This document shows, piece after piece, positions 1-8,377 of a stretch of 64,000 nucleotides of DNA (the stretch's first letter is position 1; every line of letters begins with the position of its first letter). The position numbers and the translations under genes were made by a program. Source of the DNA: Curtobacterium oceanosedimentum (GTDB lineage: Bacteria > Actinomycetota > Actinomycetes > Actinomycetales > Microbacteriaceae); assembly GCF_020297365.1 (NCBI RefSeq), contig NZ_JAIXIG010000012.1:33377-97376 (forward strand), given 5' to 3'. A model generated the notes under the pieces. That model saw nothing but the letters and a program-made list of their open reading frames with translations. It was not told the DNA's origin and did no database searches.

Positions 1-18
1 GGGAACATCCCGCTGTGA
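1..18 (+). CDS. C-terminal end of acyl-CoA carboxylase beta subunit (partial)
   Basis: The first six codons read GNIPL and stop. That tail (KHGNIPL or KHGNVPL) is typical of AccD5-like propionyl/acyl-CoA carboxylase carboxyltransferase subunits of actinobacteria. The epsilon subunit follows 28 bases later and the alpha subunit lies at 6433, which supports the reading. Only the last residues are in the window, so the call rests on the tail and on context. Confidence 0.6.
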   Translation, partial: GNIPL

Positions 19-46
19 CCGGACACGCACCGACGGGCGGCCGCTG

Positions 47-301
47 ATGGGTCGCCACGCCGCCCCCGTGCCGGCCGACGAGCCGACCGCGGTGGCCGAC
101 GTCCGGGTCGTCTCCGGCGAGCCGACGCCCGAGGAGCTCGCGGCCGTCGTCGCCGTGCTGCAGCGCCAGGCCGACGAGGCCGCCGCTGCCGGACGCGCCG
201 AGGTCGTCGACCAGCCACGCGCCGGCTGGGACGCATCGGCGCGCGGCGTGCGTCGCCCGCTCGAGCACGGGCCGGGAGCCTGGGGCCGCTCGCTGCGCTG
301 A
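47..301 (+). CDS. accE: acyl-CoA carboxylase epsilon subunit
   Basis: Small (84 aa) accessory subunit thought to bridge or stabilise the alpha and beta subunits of actinobacterial acyl-CoA carboxylases. The middle of the protein carries the family pattern VVSGEPTPEELAAVVAVL, and the end carries the usual W-x-A-S-x-R and PGAWGRSLR features. It follows the beta subunit gene after 28 bases and is probably in its operon. The biotin carboxylase/BCCP alpha subunit is on the same strand about 6 kb away, separated by several unrelated genes. Confidence 0.78.
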   Translation: MGRHAAPVPADEPTAVADVRVVSGEPTPEELAAVVAVLQRQADEAAAAGRAEVVDQPRAGWDASARGVRRPLEHGPGAWGRSLR

Positions 302-578
302 TGTACCCCTGCCCGGACGACGTCCCGGGTGGGTGCAGCGGGCACATCCCGGTCGGTATCCCCCTGAACGGGGGGCCAAGAACTGCGCGTCCCCAGCGGA
401 ACTGCCAGGATTGTCCCCCATAATGACGACTGACACGCCACACGTGCCTCGGCATAGTTGTTGGTGTTCGGTGTCCTTCGACAGAAGACATCGCAGGTCG
501 GTGGCCGACTAGGGTACGACGCCACCGTCCGGAGCGAGGCAGGGCGACATTCGGGTTGCCGCTCAGCCTCGGGTCGTG

Positions 579-607
579 AACGGGCCGGTCGCATCGACCG
601 GCCCGTT
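579..607. terminator. terminator-like hairpin downstream of accE
   Basis: Perfect 13-base arms (AACGGGCCGGTCG and its complement) around a 3-base CAT loop, followed by a CCCCGTTT run. It lies well after accE and could end an accE or small-RNA transcript. It is perfectly symmetric, so the direction is not certain. Confidence 0.55.
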
Positions 608-671
608 CCCCCGTTTCCGGGGTGTGGTCGGCCCGCGGTGCGGGTTCCGGCTCGGGTTCCGGCCTCGACGT

Positions 672-791
672 CGCACGACGGTGTCGACGTCGTACGACAC
701 CGACATCGTCGTCCCGGCAGGCGCGTGCCACCCGCACGACGGTGTCGACGTCGTGCGACACCGACATGGTCGCCCCGGCAGGCGCGCGCCA
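672..791. repeat. two-copy tandem repeat, period 61 bases
   Basis: Copies at 672-730 and 733-791 differ at only a few positions. Each starts CGCACGACGGTGTCGACG and contains the inverted pair GGTGTCG...CGACACC around a central ACGTCGT(A/G). A third, diverged partial copy starts near 884 inside the following repeat. No function is evident. Confidence 0.75.
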
Positions 792-860
792 GCCCGACGC
801 GACCACGCGGCGGCCGGGAGGCCCGTGGGGACGCCGCCACGTGCCTCCCGTCCGTCCCCC
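763..860. repeat. 98-base direct repeat, copy 1
   Basis: This stretch recurs at 906-1003 with about three mismatches, giving a period of 143 bases. It contains the inverted pair CGGGAGGC...GCCTCCCG (815-822 and 843-850), which relates it to the palindromes at 5948, 41654 and 47638. Confidence 0.8.
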
Positions 861-905
861 GGCGGGTGCAGACGCCGGACGACACCGTCGCTGTCGCACG
901 ACATC

Positions 906-1003
906 GACATCGTCGCCCCGGCACGCGCGCGCCAGCCCGACGCGACCACGCGGCGGCCGGGAGGCCCGTGGGGACGCCGCCACGCGCCTCCCGTCCGTCC
1001 CCC
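906..1003. repeat. 98-base direct repeat, copy 2
   Basis: Second copy of the 763-860 repeat, ending 24 bases before the stop codon side of the gene at 1028. Its inner CGGGAGGC/GCCTCCCG pair could fold and act as a terminator for that minus-strand gene, though this is inference. Confidence 0.8.
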
Positions 1004-1027
1004 GCCGCGCCGCGCGCGGCACGGGCG

Positions 1028-2077
1028 TCAGGCGGGCTCGTGCCGCGGGATCTCGAGCCAGAGCGCGACCGAGTCGTCCTCGTCGCCGTCGTCGTCGTCC
1101 AGCCCCGCCCCGAGGGCGGCGGACTCGCTCGCAGCGCCGTCCAGCCGCAGGCCCACGACGGTCACGGCCGAGTCGGACCCCTCGGCGACGGTCCGCACGA
1201 TCACGTTGTCGGCGTCCCGGGCCTGCCGGAGGGCATCGGCGACGTGGGCGTGGATCCGGCGGATGTCCGGTGCGTCGAGTTCGTCGAGCCCGCCGTCGTC
1301 GTGCAGCTGCACGGTGGCGCCCCGACGACGCAGGCGCATTACCTCGTCGCGGACGTCGTCCGACAGCAGCGAACGGCCGCGGATCTCGTCGCGGATGGCC
1401 TGTTCCAGGTGCAGGCACTCGGCACGGTCGGCCTCGTCGAGGTCGCCGCACGAGTCGATGATCCGCTGCAGCATCGGCAGGGCCATCCGCGTCGTCTGGC
1501 TCAGGCGGAACTGGCGCTCGAACACGTGCGCGTCCTGGGCGGCCTGCCAGTCGGCGGTCTCCTGCTCGGCACGCACGAGTTCGCGGGTGTTCCGGATGGC
1601 GCGACTCATCGCCGCCGCGAAGACCGTGGCGATGGCGACCCAGGCGACGCTGCCGAGCACACCGAGTTCACCGAGCGCGCCGAGCCCGGCCCAGGCGACC
1701 GTGTAGACGGCGAGGAACAGCACGCCCGCCCAGGCGAACAGCCCGCGCCCGCGCACGACGAGCACCACCATGAGCGTGCCGACCGCGGCGATCCACCACG
1801 TGGAGGAGCCGGGGCCGGTACCGGTCTCGACGACCGGAGCGGCGATCACCGGCATCACCACCGCGGTCGCGAGCGCGAAGCAGGCGGTCCACACCGGGAC
1901 GACCCGACCGGGCACGAACAGCGCGAGACCGGTCGCCGCCGCGTAGAGCACCATGCACGCGACGATCGGGGCGACCTGGTCCACGCGCGGCAGCGTCGCG
2001 ACGGCGAGCACCAGGTGGTAGACGGAGAACAGCGACGCGAGTCCGACGGCGATGCTGGCCGGCAGCGAGACCTTCAC
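1028..2077 (-). CDS. membrane protein with kinase-like cytoplasmic region, third gene of a two-component cluster
   Basis: Protein of 349 aa. The first about 160 residues form roughly six hydrophobic segments; the rest is cytoplasmic and begins with a helical stretch (RELVRAEQETADWQAAQDAH). Its layout resembles the histidine kinase encoded just upstream, but no H-box and no clear ATP-binding G boxes are visible, so it looks like a degenerate kinase or partner subunit. The acidic run DDDDGDEDD sits near the C-terminus. The GTG start overlaps the kinase stop by 4 bases (GTGA), which implies translational coupling. The function is not known. Confidence 0.6.
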   Translation of the reverse strand: MKVSLPASIAVGLASLFSVYHLVLAVATLPRVDQVAPIVACMVLYAAATGLALFVPGRVVPVWTACFALATAVVMPVIAAPVVETGTGPGSSTWWIAAVGTLMVVLVVRGRGLFAWAGVLFLAVYTVAWAGLGALGELGVLGSVAWVAIATVFAAAMSRAIRNTRELVRAEQETADWQAAQDAHVFERQFRLSQTTRMALPMLQRIIDSCGDLDEADRAECLHLEQAIRDEIRGRSLLSDDVRDEVMRLRRRGATVQLHDDGGLDELDAPDIRRIHAHVADALRQARDADNVIVRTVAEGSDSAVTVVGLRLDGAASESAALGAGLDDDDGDEDDSVALWLEIPRHEPA

Positions 2078-3327
2078 GCGCTCGTCTCCGTCGTCGGGGT
2101 CCAGGTCAGCACCACGCGGGTGCCCTCGCCGGGTGCGGTGCGGACCTGCGCCTCGCCACCGACGGTCGCGACGCGCTCGACGATGGAGCGTCGGACGCCC
2201 AGCCGCTCGGCGGGGATCGCGGACACGTCGAAGCCGCGGCCGTCGTCACCCACCTCGACGAGCACGCCGTCGTCCTGCTGCTCGACGCGCACCCACCGGG
2301 TGACGTCGGGGCCGCCCGCGTGCTGGACGCTGTTCACGGCGGCCTGCAGCGCCGCCGAGGCCAGCGCGTCGGCGACGGCCGCGGGCAGCCGTGCCGGTCC
2401 GTCCGGGGCCGGGACGAGCCGGACCGGTGCGGTCAGTGCGCCGACGGCGTCGCCGATCCGGGTCCGGAGCTCCGCGAGGGAGACCGGGGTCCGGTCACCG
2501 GGGCCGTCCGACGCCGCGGCCTCGAGGTGGTCGATCGCGTTCCGGGCCATCCGCGCCGCCAGCGTCTTCGCCTCGAGCGTGTCCGCCCGCGCGGCGGAGA
2601 GCAGCGTGGTGAGGACGCTGTCGTGCACGATGGCGTCGACCTGCACGCGCTCGACCTCGGTGGCGTGCTCGCGGATGGCGAGCGAGTACCGGCGGACCGC
2701 GGTGGCCTGCGCGGTGTCGACCGCCGTGGCCGCCCGCCGCAGGACCACCGCGATGACGAGCACCGCGCCGCTGAGCAGCGCCGTGTACACCCCGTCCAGC
2801 AGCGCCCGCACGAGCCCGACGTCGCCGCCGACCGGGCTGAGCCGGACGACCACGTACACGGCGGGCACGAGCGCGGTGTAGACCGTCGCACGCCACGCCG
2901 CGAAGCCCATCGCCGCAGCGGTGCAGCCGACGGTGCAGAACCACCACGGCCACGGCTGCTGCGTGTCCGGGATCGCGTCCTGCACCGTCACCGGCCAGGT
3001 CACGAGCGCGACGAGGAAGAGCAGCGCGCACACGATCTGCGCGAGCTGGGCGATCCGCTGCACGAACGCCGAGACGCCGACGAGCACGAACGACGCCGCG
3101 AGCGCGAGCGCCACGACCGGCCCCCAGAACGGGTGCAGGTGCGGCAGCTGCTGCAGCACCGCCGGGGCGTCGACGATGCCGAGGCCGACCGCGGCCATCG
3201 CGAGGAGGATCGCGAAGGCGCGCTCGACCGAGGCCTGCGTGATCGAGGTGCGGACGCTCCGCGCGGGGTCGGCGCCGAACGGGGTCGGCTCGACGGCCGT
3301 CCGCACCGACTCAGCCGCGGTCGCCAT
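2074..3327 (-). CDS. sensor histidine kinase
   Basis: Membrane sensor kinase, 417 aa. About six hydrophobic segments lie between residues 35 and 200. A DHp-like helix with VDAIVHDSVL places the likely phosphoacceptor at H235. The C-terminal HATPase domain has an N-box-like AVNSVQHA, then VEVGDDGRGFD and GEGTRVVLTW. It lacks the standard NarL-family RDLHD motif, so the subfamily is unusual. It sits 5 bases after the response regulator gene, and the pair surely works together. The signal is unknown. Confidence 0.82.
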   Translation of the reverse strand: MATAAESVRTAVEPTPFGADPARSVRTSITQASVERAFAILLAMAAVGLGIVDAPAVLQQLPHLHPFWGPVVALALAASFVLVGVSAFVQRIAQLAQIVCALLFLVALVTWPVTVQDAIPDTQQPWPWWFCTVGCTAAAMGFAAWRATVYTALVPAVYVVVRLSPVGGDVGLVRALLDGVYTALLSGAVLVIAVVLRRAATAVDTAQATAVRRYSLAIREHATEVERVQVDAIVHDSVLTTLLSAARADTLEAKTLAARMARNAIDHLEAAASDGPGDRTPVSLAELRTRIGDAVGALTAPVRLVPAPDGPARLPAAVADALASAALQAAVNSVQHAGGPDVTRWVRVEQQDDGVLVEVGDDGRGFDVSAIPAERLGVRRSIVERVATVGGEAQVRTAPGEGTRVVLTWTPTTETSA

Positions 3328-3332
3328 CCGTG

Positions 3333-4052
3333 TCAGCGACCGTCGCCGTCGGGGTCGATGCCCGAGTCGAGCCCGGGCAGGATGCCGTCCTCGACCGCAC
3401 GACGCAGCAGGTCGACCTTCGTCGGCGCCGGGCGACCGACCTCGACGTACTTGACCCGGATGCGGTCGAGGTACTCGCGGGCGGTGGAGTAGCCGATGCC
3501 GAGCTGCTGAGCGGCGAGCTTGAGCGGCAGCCCCGATGCGTACAGGTGCAGGATCTCGCGCTCGCGTCGGCCGAGCTGCGCCTTGGCGAAGTCACGGTCG
3601 GCGTCGATGGCGCTCGCCCACTCGAGGTTGTTGAGGACGTCACCGCGGGCGACGGTCGCGACCGCCGCCATCACGGTCTTGGTGGCGGAGGACTTCGGGA
3701 TGACGCCGGCAGCCCCTGCTGCGAGCGCCTCGCGGACGTTGGCGACGCGGTCGGCGATCGAGTGCACGAGCACCGCGGATCCGGTGCCCTGGACGCCCTT
3801 GACGTTCTCGGTCACGGTCGAGCCGTCACCGAGGGACAGGTCGAGGACGACGACGTCGACCTCACGCCCGTCGAGGTGCTGGACGTACTCGGGGACGCTG
3901 GCGGCGGTGAGCACCACCTCGAACCCCTCGTTCTGGCACGCCGCCTGGATCCCGAGTCGGACGGACTCGTGGTCGTCGACGATCGCGACCCGGACGGGCC
4001 TCGCGGCCGCCCCGGACGTCTCGGTGCTGGTGGTTGTCGTTCCTGCTGCCAC
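3333..4052 (-). CDS. LuxR/NarL-type response regulator
   Basis: 239 aa. A receiver domain (about 20-140) has the acidic pair VDDHE near residue 26, the phosphoacceptor D71 in VVVLDLSLGDG and the conserved K120 in VIPKSS. An HTH at about 160-205 (LGRREREILHL, then GYSTAREYLDRIRVK) binds DNA. The GTG start is chosen because GAGAGG lies just upstream. It is first in a three-gene unit with the kinase at 2074 and the kinase-like membrane protein at 1028. Expect it to regulate a small number of genes in response to an envelope signal (inference). Confidence 0.88.
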   Translation of the reverse strand: MAAGTTTTSTETSGAAARPVRVAIVDDHESVRLGIQAACQNEGFEVVLTAASVPEYVQHLDGREVDVVVLDLSLGDGSTVTENVKGVQGTGSAVLVHSIADRVANVREALAAGAAGVIPKSSATKTVMAAVATVARGDVLNNLEWASAIDADRDFAKAQLGRREREILHLYASGLPLKLAAQQLGIGYSTAREYLDRIRVKYVEVGRPAPTKVDLLRRAVEDGILPGLDSGIDPDGDGR

Positions 4053-4167
4053 AGTGGCCTCTCGTTCCGATGTGCGACGCCGGCCCCTGAAACCGGTGTG
4101 CCATCAACGACTCAGGATACCCAGCCCGGACTCAGGTGCGGGGGTTCTCGGCCACGGCGCGCAGACG

Positions 4168-4225
4168 GGTCCACCGAAGAGCGGACACGGCTGCGCACGG
4201 GCCGGTCCACCGAAGCGCGGACACG
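4168..4225. repeat. two-copy direct repeat between the response regulator and methyltransferase genes
   Basis: The string GGTCCACCGAAGAGCGGACACG (here broken as GGTCCACCGAAG plus A/C plus GCGGACACG) occurs at 4168-4189 and, with one substitution, at 4204-4225. It lies between the start of the response regulator gene and the end of the methyltransferase gene, so it could be an operator for the regulator gene, but nothing proves it. Confidence 0.55.
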
Positions 4226-4234
4226 TCGACACGA

Positions 4235-4265
4235 CGGCCCCGTCGGGCGTGCGCCGACGGGGCCG
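4235..4265 (-). terminator. hairpin terminator after the RNA methyltransferase gene
   Basis: Perfect 12-base arms (CGGCCCCGTCGG and its complement) around a 7-base loop, beginning 8 bases past the stop of the minus-strand methyltransferase gene. Position and stability fit an intrinsic terminator; there is no strong T run, as is common in high-GC genomes. Confidence 0.7.
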
Positions 4266-4272
4266 CGTGCGG

Positions 4273-5532
4273 TCAGCGCGCGGGCACCAGGCGCGCGACG
4301 GCCTCCATGTGGTGCGTGTGCGGGAACAGGTCGAACGCCCGCAGCGCCTCGAGCCGGTACCCGAGGTCGGCGAAGGTGGCGACGTCGCGGGCGAGCGCGA
4401 CCGGGTCGCACGCCACGTAGACGACCTGCTCCGGCTGCAGCGCCGCGATCTGCACGACCACGTCACGACCGGCACCGGCGCGCGGCGGGTCGAGGACGAT
4501 CGTGCCGGCCCGGAAGCGGTCCTTCTCGGCCCGCGAGGCGTTCGCCACCGTGTTCGTCAGCCAGCGGTCGACCCGTCCGGTCTCGGCGCGCGCACCGATC
4601 CACTCGGACAGGTTCTCCTGCGCGTGCTCGGTCGCGCGGCCGGCGCTCTCGACGCTCGTGATGCGCGCCTTCGGGCCGACCAGGTCGCCGAGCGCCGCGG
4701 CGAGCAGGCCGACGCCGCCGTACAGGTCCAGGTGCGTGCCCTCGGGGTCGAGCCGGTCGCGGTCGACCAGGTCCTGCACGGCCTCGGTCAGCACGGAGGC
4801 CGCCGCCCGGTGCACCTGCCAGAAGCCGTTGTCGTCGACCTGGAACGTCCGCTCCCCCACGACCTCGGTGACGACGGTGGGCTTCTGGTCGTCGATGACG
4901 AGCCGCGCCCCCTCGGAGCCGCTCGGCGCGAGGACGTCGATCACCGACGACCCGGGCACCGCGCCCCGGCCGAGCGGGGCGCTCTGCTGCACGACCGCGG
5001 TCGCGAGCGGCAGGCCGGTGACCGGGATGACCGAGTGCGAGCGGGCCGCGAACGGACCGGCGGTGCCCTGCTCGTCGACGTGCAGGCGGACGCGGGTGCG
5101 CCAGCCGAGGCCGTTCGCCGCGTCGTCACCGGGAGCGGGCTCGACGACGACGTCGTGTCCGAGCACCTCGGTGAGGTCGACGCGCGCGAACCGCGCGAAC
5201 GAGTCGACGAGGACGTCGTGCTTGAGCGTGCGCTGGTGCGGCAGGGCGATGTGCCCGAACTCGGCGCCACCCGGGCGCGTCTCGGGGTCGCGGTCGAGCG
5301 CGGCCTCGGCCCAGACGTGGTCCACGCGGTGCTCGCTCGGCGTGACGACGCTGACCGTGTCGGCGCGCCAGAAGGACTTCTTGCGGTCCTCGGTCACCCG
5401 GGCGACGACGCGCTCACCGGGGATCGCGTCCGAGACGAACACCACCCGCCCTTCGTGCCGTGCCACCGAGATGCCGCCGTGGGCGATCCCGGTGACGTCG
5501 AGTTCGAGCAGCGTGCCGACGGATTCACCCAT
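4273..5532 (-). CDS. TRAM-domain class I SAM-dependent RNA (uracil-C5) methyltransferase, TrmA/RlmD family
   Basis: 419 aa. The N-terminal TRAM domain (about 1-60, GTLLELDVTGIAHGG and VFVSDAIPGERV) binds RNA. The C-terminal Rossmann part has the SAM-binding LDLYGGVGLL, the NTVANASR and VLDPPRAGAG stretches, and the catalytic cysteine in YVACDP. It should methylate a uracil in rRNA or tRNA; which one cannot be told. An upstream extension of the frame was rejected because the TRAM fold starts at MGESVGT. Its start is only 14 bases from the start of maf on the other strand. Confidence 0.85.
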   Translation of the reverse strand: MGESVGTLLELDVTGIAHGGISVARHEGRVVFVSDAIPGERVVARVTEDRKKSFWRADTVSVVTPSEHRVDHVWAEAALDRDPETRPGGAEFGHIALPHQRTLKHDVLVDSFARFARVDLTEVLGHDVVVEPAPGDDAANGLGWRTRVRLHVDEQGTAGPFAARSHSVIPVTGLPLATAVVQQSAPLGRGAVPGSSVIDVLAPSGSEGARLVIDDQKPTVVTEVVGERTFQVDDNGFWQVHRAAASVLTEAVQDLVDRDRLDPEGTHLDLYGGVGLLAAALGDLVGPKARITSVESAGRATEHAQENLSEWIGARAETGRVDRWLTNTVANASRAEKDRFRAGTIVLDPPRAGAGRDVVVQIAALQPEQVVYVACDPVALARDVATFADLGYRLEALRAFDLFPHTHHMEAVARLVPAR

Positions 5533-5546
5533 GGTGAGATGGTCCC

Positions 5547-6353
5547 ATGCGTCTGTACCTCGCGAGTACATCCCCCGCCCGCCGTGCACTCCTGGCCCAG
5601 TCCGGGATCGAACCCGTGCTCGTCGCGCCCGGGGTGGACGAGGACGCCGTCGGCGCCGCCGCGGCCGCGTCCCTCGGCCGCGCCCTGACCGGCCCGGAGC
5701 TCGTCTCGCTGCTCGCCGTCGCCAAGGCGTCGGCCGTCGCGGACTCGGCGGTCGCCGGCGCTCCCGTGGACGGCGTGGTGTTCGGCGGCGACTCCGCGTT
5801 CGAGGTCGACGGGCAGCTGTACGGCAAGCCGCACGACCCGGTGGTCGCCCGCGAGCGCTGGCGACGGATGCTCGCCGCCGGCGGCGGCACGCTGTGGAGC
5901 GGGCACTGCGTTGTTGACCGGCGCCGGGACGTGGACCCGGCCACGGATCGGACGGGAGGCGCGGCTGCGGCCCGCCCCGCGCCTCCCGTCCGACCGGTGG
6001 ACGCGCCGGGCGGCGGGCCGCTGGGGCTGGCTGGGTCGCTCGCCGACGTCGCGCCCGGCGGGTCGGCCATCGTCGTCGACGGCGACCGCGTGGTCGCGGT
6101 CGACAGCGCGGTGCTGACCTTCGCCGACGACGTGTCCGTCGACGAGATCGACGCGTACGTCGCGACGGGCGAGCCCCTCGAGGTCGCGGGGGCCTTCACC
6201 ATCGACGGGCGGGCCGCGGCCTACATCACGCGCATCGACGGCGCACCGTCCGCGGTGATCGGGATGTCACTCCCGATGCTCCGGACGATGCTCCTCCGGG
6301 GCTTCGGCATCGCGTGGCACGACCTCTGGGGACACCAGACGCGCGCACTGTAG
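5547..6353 (+). CDS. maf: Maf-family nucleotide pyrophosphatase with an in-frame insertion
   Basis: Maf/YhdE proteins hydrolyse non-canonical or surplus nucleoside triphosphates to monophosphates. Family marks are present: ASTSPARRALL at residues 6-16, GGDSAFEVDG at 80-89, GKPHDP at 93-98, and TGEPLEVAGAF near 207-217. The protein has 268 aa, against roughly 200 usual for the family. The excess lies at about residues 127-170 and is rich in Ala, Gly, Pro and Arg. A palindrome of the type found between genes elsewhere (5948-5993) codes residues 134-149. The insertion keeps the frame open and sits in a loop after SGHCVVDRR, so the enzyme may still work. Confidence 0.85.
   Translation: MRLYLASTSPARRALLAQSGIEPVLVAPGVDEDAVGAAAAASLGRALTGPELVSLLAVAKASAVADSAVAGAPVDGVVFGGDSAFEVDGQLYGKPHDPVVARERWRRMLAAGGGTLWSGHCVVDRRRDVDPATDRTGGAAAARPAPPVRPVDAPGGGPLGLAGSLADVAPGGSAIVVDGDRVVAVDSAVLTFADDVSVDEIDAYVATGEPLEVAGAFTIDGRAAAYITRIDGAPSAVIGMSLPMLRTMLLRGFGIAWHDLWGHQTRAL
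5948..5993. repeat. GGACGGGAGGC palindrome inside the maf reading frame
   Basis: Arms of 17 bases (TCGGACGGGAGGCGCGG and its complement) with a 12-base loop. The same core occurs in the intergenic palindromes at 41654-41701 and 47638-47685 and in the 98-base repeats near 0.8-1.0 kb. Its place inside a gene explains why Maf is over-long. Confidence 0.8.
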
Positions 6354-6432
6354 ACATCCGCACCTGTTGGACACAGTTCTTTGTGGATGCCGGTCAATTC
6401 CCGCTCCCGCGGCGCGAATACGCTGACTTACC

Positions 6433-8214
6433 ATGCCCCGTATCAGCAAGGTCCTCATCGCGAACCGCGGCGAGATCGCCGTCCGCATCATCCGCGCGGC
6501 CCGCGACGCAGGCAAGGCATCGGTCGCCGTCTACGCCGACCAGGACCGTGACGCCCTCCACGCCCGCCTCGCTGACGAGGCCTACGCGCTGAACGGCAGC
6601 ACGAGCGCCGACACCTACCTCGTCATCGACAAGATCATCTCGGTCGCCCGCCGCTCCGGCGCGGACGCCGTGCACCCGGGCTACGGGTTCCTCGCCGAGA
6701 ACGCCGACTTCGCCCGTGCCGTCATCGACGCCGGGCTCGTCTGGATCGGCCCCTCGCCGGAGTCGATCGAGCGCCTCGGCGACAAGGTCTCCGCGCGGCA
6801 CGTCGCCGAGAAGGTCGGCGCCCCCCTCGCCCCCGGCACGATCGAGCCCGTCTCGGACGCGGCAGAGGTCATCGCGTTCGCCGACGAGGTCGGGCTCCCG
6901 GTCGCCATCAAGGCGGCGTTCGGCGGCGGCGGGCGTGGCCTGAAGGTCGCTCGCACGCGCGACGAGGTCGCCGCGCAGTTCGAGTCGGCGACGCGCGAAG
7001 CGATCGCCGCCTTCGGTCGCGGCGAGTGCTTCGTCGAGAAGTACCTGGACAAGCCGCGCCACGTCGAGACCCAGTGCCTCGCCGACGAGCACGGCAACGT
7101 GGTCGTCGTCTCGACGCGCGACTGCTCGCTGCAGCGTCGACACCAGAAGCTCGTCGAGGAGGCGCCCGCGCCGTACCTGTCCGACGCGCAGCAGGAGCGC
7201 CTGTACGAGTCGTCGAAGGCGATCCTGCGCGAGGTCGGCTACGTCGGCGCCGGCACGTGCGAGTTCCTCATCGGAGCCGACGGCACCGTGTCGTTCCTCG
7301 AGGTGAACACCCGTCTGCAGGTCGAGCACTGCGTCTCGGAGGAGGTCACCGGCATCGACCTCGTGCGTGAGCAGTTCCGCATCGCCGAGGGTGGCGTGCT
7401 CGACTACTCCGACCCGGAGCCGCGCGGGCACTCCTTCGAGTTCCGCATCAACGGCGAGGACCCGGGCCGCAACTTCTTCCCCGCGCCCGGCCCCGTGCAC
7501 GCGTTCAACGCGCCGTCCGGCCCCGGCGTCCGTGTCGACTCGGGTGTCGTCTCCGGCGACGTCGTGTCCGGTTCGTTCGACTCGATGCTCGCGAAGCTCG
7601 TCGTCACCGGTGCCACGCGCTCCGAGGCCCTGGAACGTTCGCGCCGGGCACTCGCCGAGTTCGAGGTCACCGGCCTGCCGACCGTGCTGCCGTTCCACCG
7701 TGCGGTCGTGTCGGACCCGGCGTTCGCCACCCCCGACGACGAGCCGTTCAGCATCTACACGCAGTGGATCGAGACCGACTTCGTCAACGACATCCCGGCG
7801 TGGAGCGGCTCCCCCGAGGAACTGCCGGCGCCGACCTCGCGCGACACCGTCGTGGTCGAGGTGCAGGGCAAGCGCATCGAGGTCACCATGCCGTCGATCG
7901 TCGGCGGCGGGTCCGTCGGCGCCGCGGGTCGTCGTCCGGCCGGTCCCTCCGCTCCCCAGAAGCGCCGCTCGTCGGCGGTGCGCGGGGGCATGGCGAAGTC
8001 GGGCGGAGCCGTCGCATCGCCGATGCAGGCCACCGTCGTCAAGCTCGCCGTCGCCGAGGGTGACACCGTGGTGAAGGGCGACCTGCTCGTCGTGCTCGAG
8101 GCCATGAAGATGGAGCAGCCCGTGCAGGCGCACAAGGACGGCGTCGTGACCGGCCTGAACGCCCCGGTCGGCCAGACGATCTCCTCCGGCCACGTCCTGC
8201 TCGAGCTCGCGTAG
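6433..8214 (+). CDS. acyl-CoA carboxylase alpha subunit: biotin carboxylase fused to biotin carboxyl carrier
   Basis: 593 aa, the usual length for AccA-type alpha subunits of actinobacteria. Residues 1 to about 445 are the ATP-grasp biotin carboxylase ([17 protein letters not shown] at the start, [35 protein letters not shown]). A Gly/Ala/Pro linker follows, and residues about 515-593 are the carrier domain with EAMKMEQP; the biotinylated lysine is K559. With the beta and epsilon subunits at the window start it makes malonyl-CoA or methylmalonyl-CoA. A TACGCT box lies 8 bases before the ATG, suggesting a near-leaderless transcript. Confidence 0.93.
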   Translation: MPRISKVLIANRGEIAVRIIRAARDAGKASVAVYADQDRDALHARLADEAYALNGSTSADTYLVIDKIISVARRSGADAVHPGYGFLAENADFARAVIDAGLVWIGPSPESIERLGDKVSARHVAEKVGAPLAPGTIEPVSDAAEVIAFADEVGLPVAIKAAFGGGGRGLKVARTRDEVAAQFESATREAIAAFGRGECFVEKYLDKPRHVETQCLADEHGNVVVVSTRDCSLQRRHQKLVEEAPAPYLSDAQQERLYESSKAILREVGYVGAGTCEFLIGADGTVSFLEVNTRLQVEHCVSEEVTGIDLVREQFRIAEGGVLDYSDPEPRGHSFEFRINGEDPGRNFFPAPGPVHAFNAPSGPGVRVDSGVVSGDVVSGSFDSMLAKLVVTGATRSEALERSRRALAEFEVTGLPTVLPFHRAVVSDPAFATPDDEPFSIYTQWIETDFVNDIPAWSGSPEELPAPTSRDTVVVEVQGKRIEVTMPSIVGGGSVGAAGRRPAGPSAPQKRRSSAVRGGMAKSGGAVASPMQATVVKLAVAEGDTVVKGDLLVVLEAMKMEQPVQAHKDGVVTGLNAPVGQTISSGHVLLELA

Positions 8215-8293
8215 GCGCGGGTGCGCGTGGGTCGCGTACGCGGCCGGGTCTGTCCGGCCCGTCGCCTCCCGCTCCCCCGGCGCGAACGCGCTT

Positions 8294-8355
8294 CGCACAA
8301 CCAAAGTCACCTCGAACCGCCCAATGGTCTGGTTCGAGGTGACTTTGGTTGTGCG
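8294..8355. terminator. 25-bp hairpin carrying the ACAACCAAAGT ends, downstream of the carboxylase and nuclease-like genes
   Basis: Perfect 25-base arms starting CGCACAACCAAAGTCACC with a 12-base loop. It lies between two convergent genes, the carboxylase (stop 8214) and the gene ending at 8378, and can end both. The outer 13 bases of each arm are the same as in the hairpin at 9438-9497; the inner bases differ. Confidence 0.8.
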
Positions 8356-8377
8356 GTCGACACTCGAGCGCACCCGC

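Larger units (their letters stand above)
302..1027. other. 726-base intergenic region with repeats, no gene seen
   Basis: No convincing coding sequence lies between accE and the minus-strand gene ending at 1028; open frames here are by-products of high GC. The first part (302-560) holds short GC hairpins at about 308-328 and 358-376. A perfect hairpin at 579-607 looks like a terminator. From 672 to 1003 the DNA is made of repeats, described separately. A small RNA between 420 and 607 is possible, but only the terminator-like hairpin supports it. Confidence 0.6.

Noticed and set aside
672..1003. CRISPR array
   Set aside because: Repeats are long (59-98 bases), few, and not separated by unique spacers of even length; no cas genes are near.
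458..2881. 807-codon open frame on the plus strand
   Set aside because: Runs across repeats and opposite the kinase genes; composition is Arg/Pro/Gly shadow.
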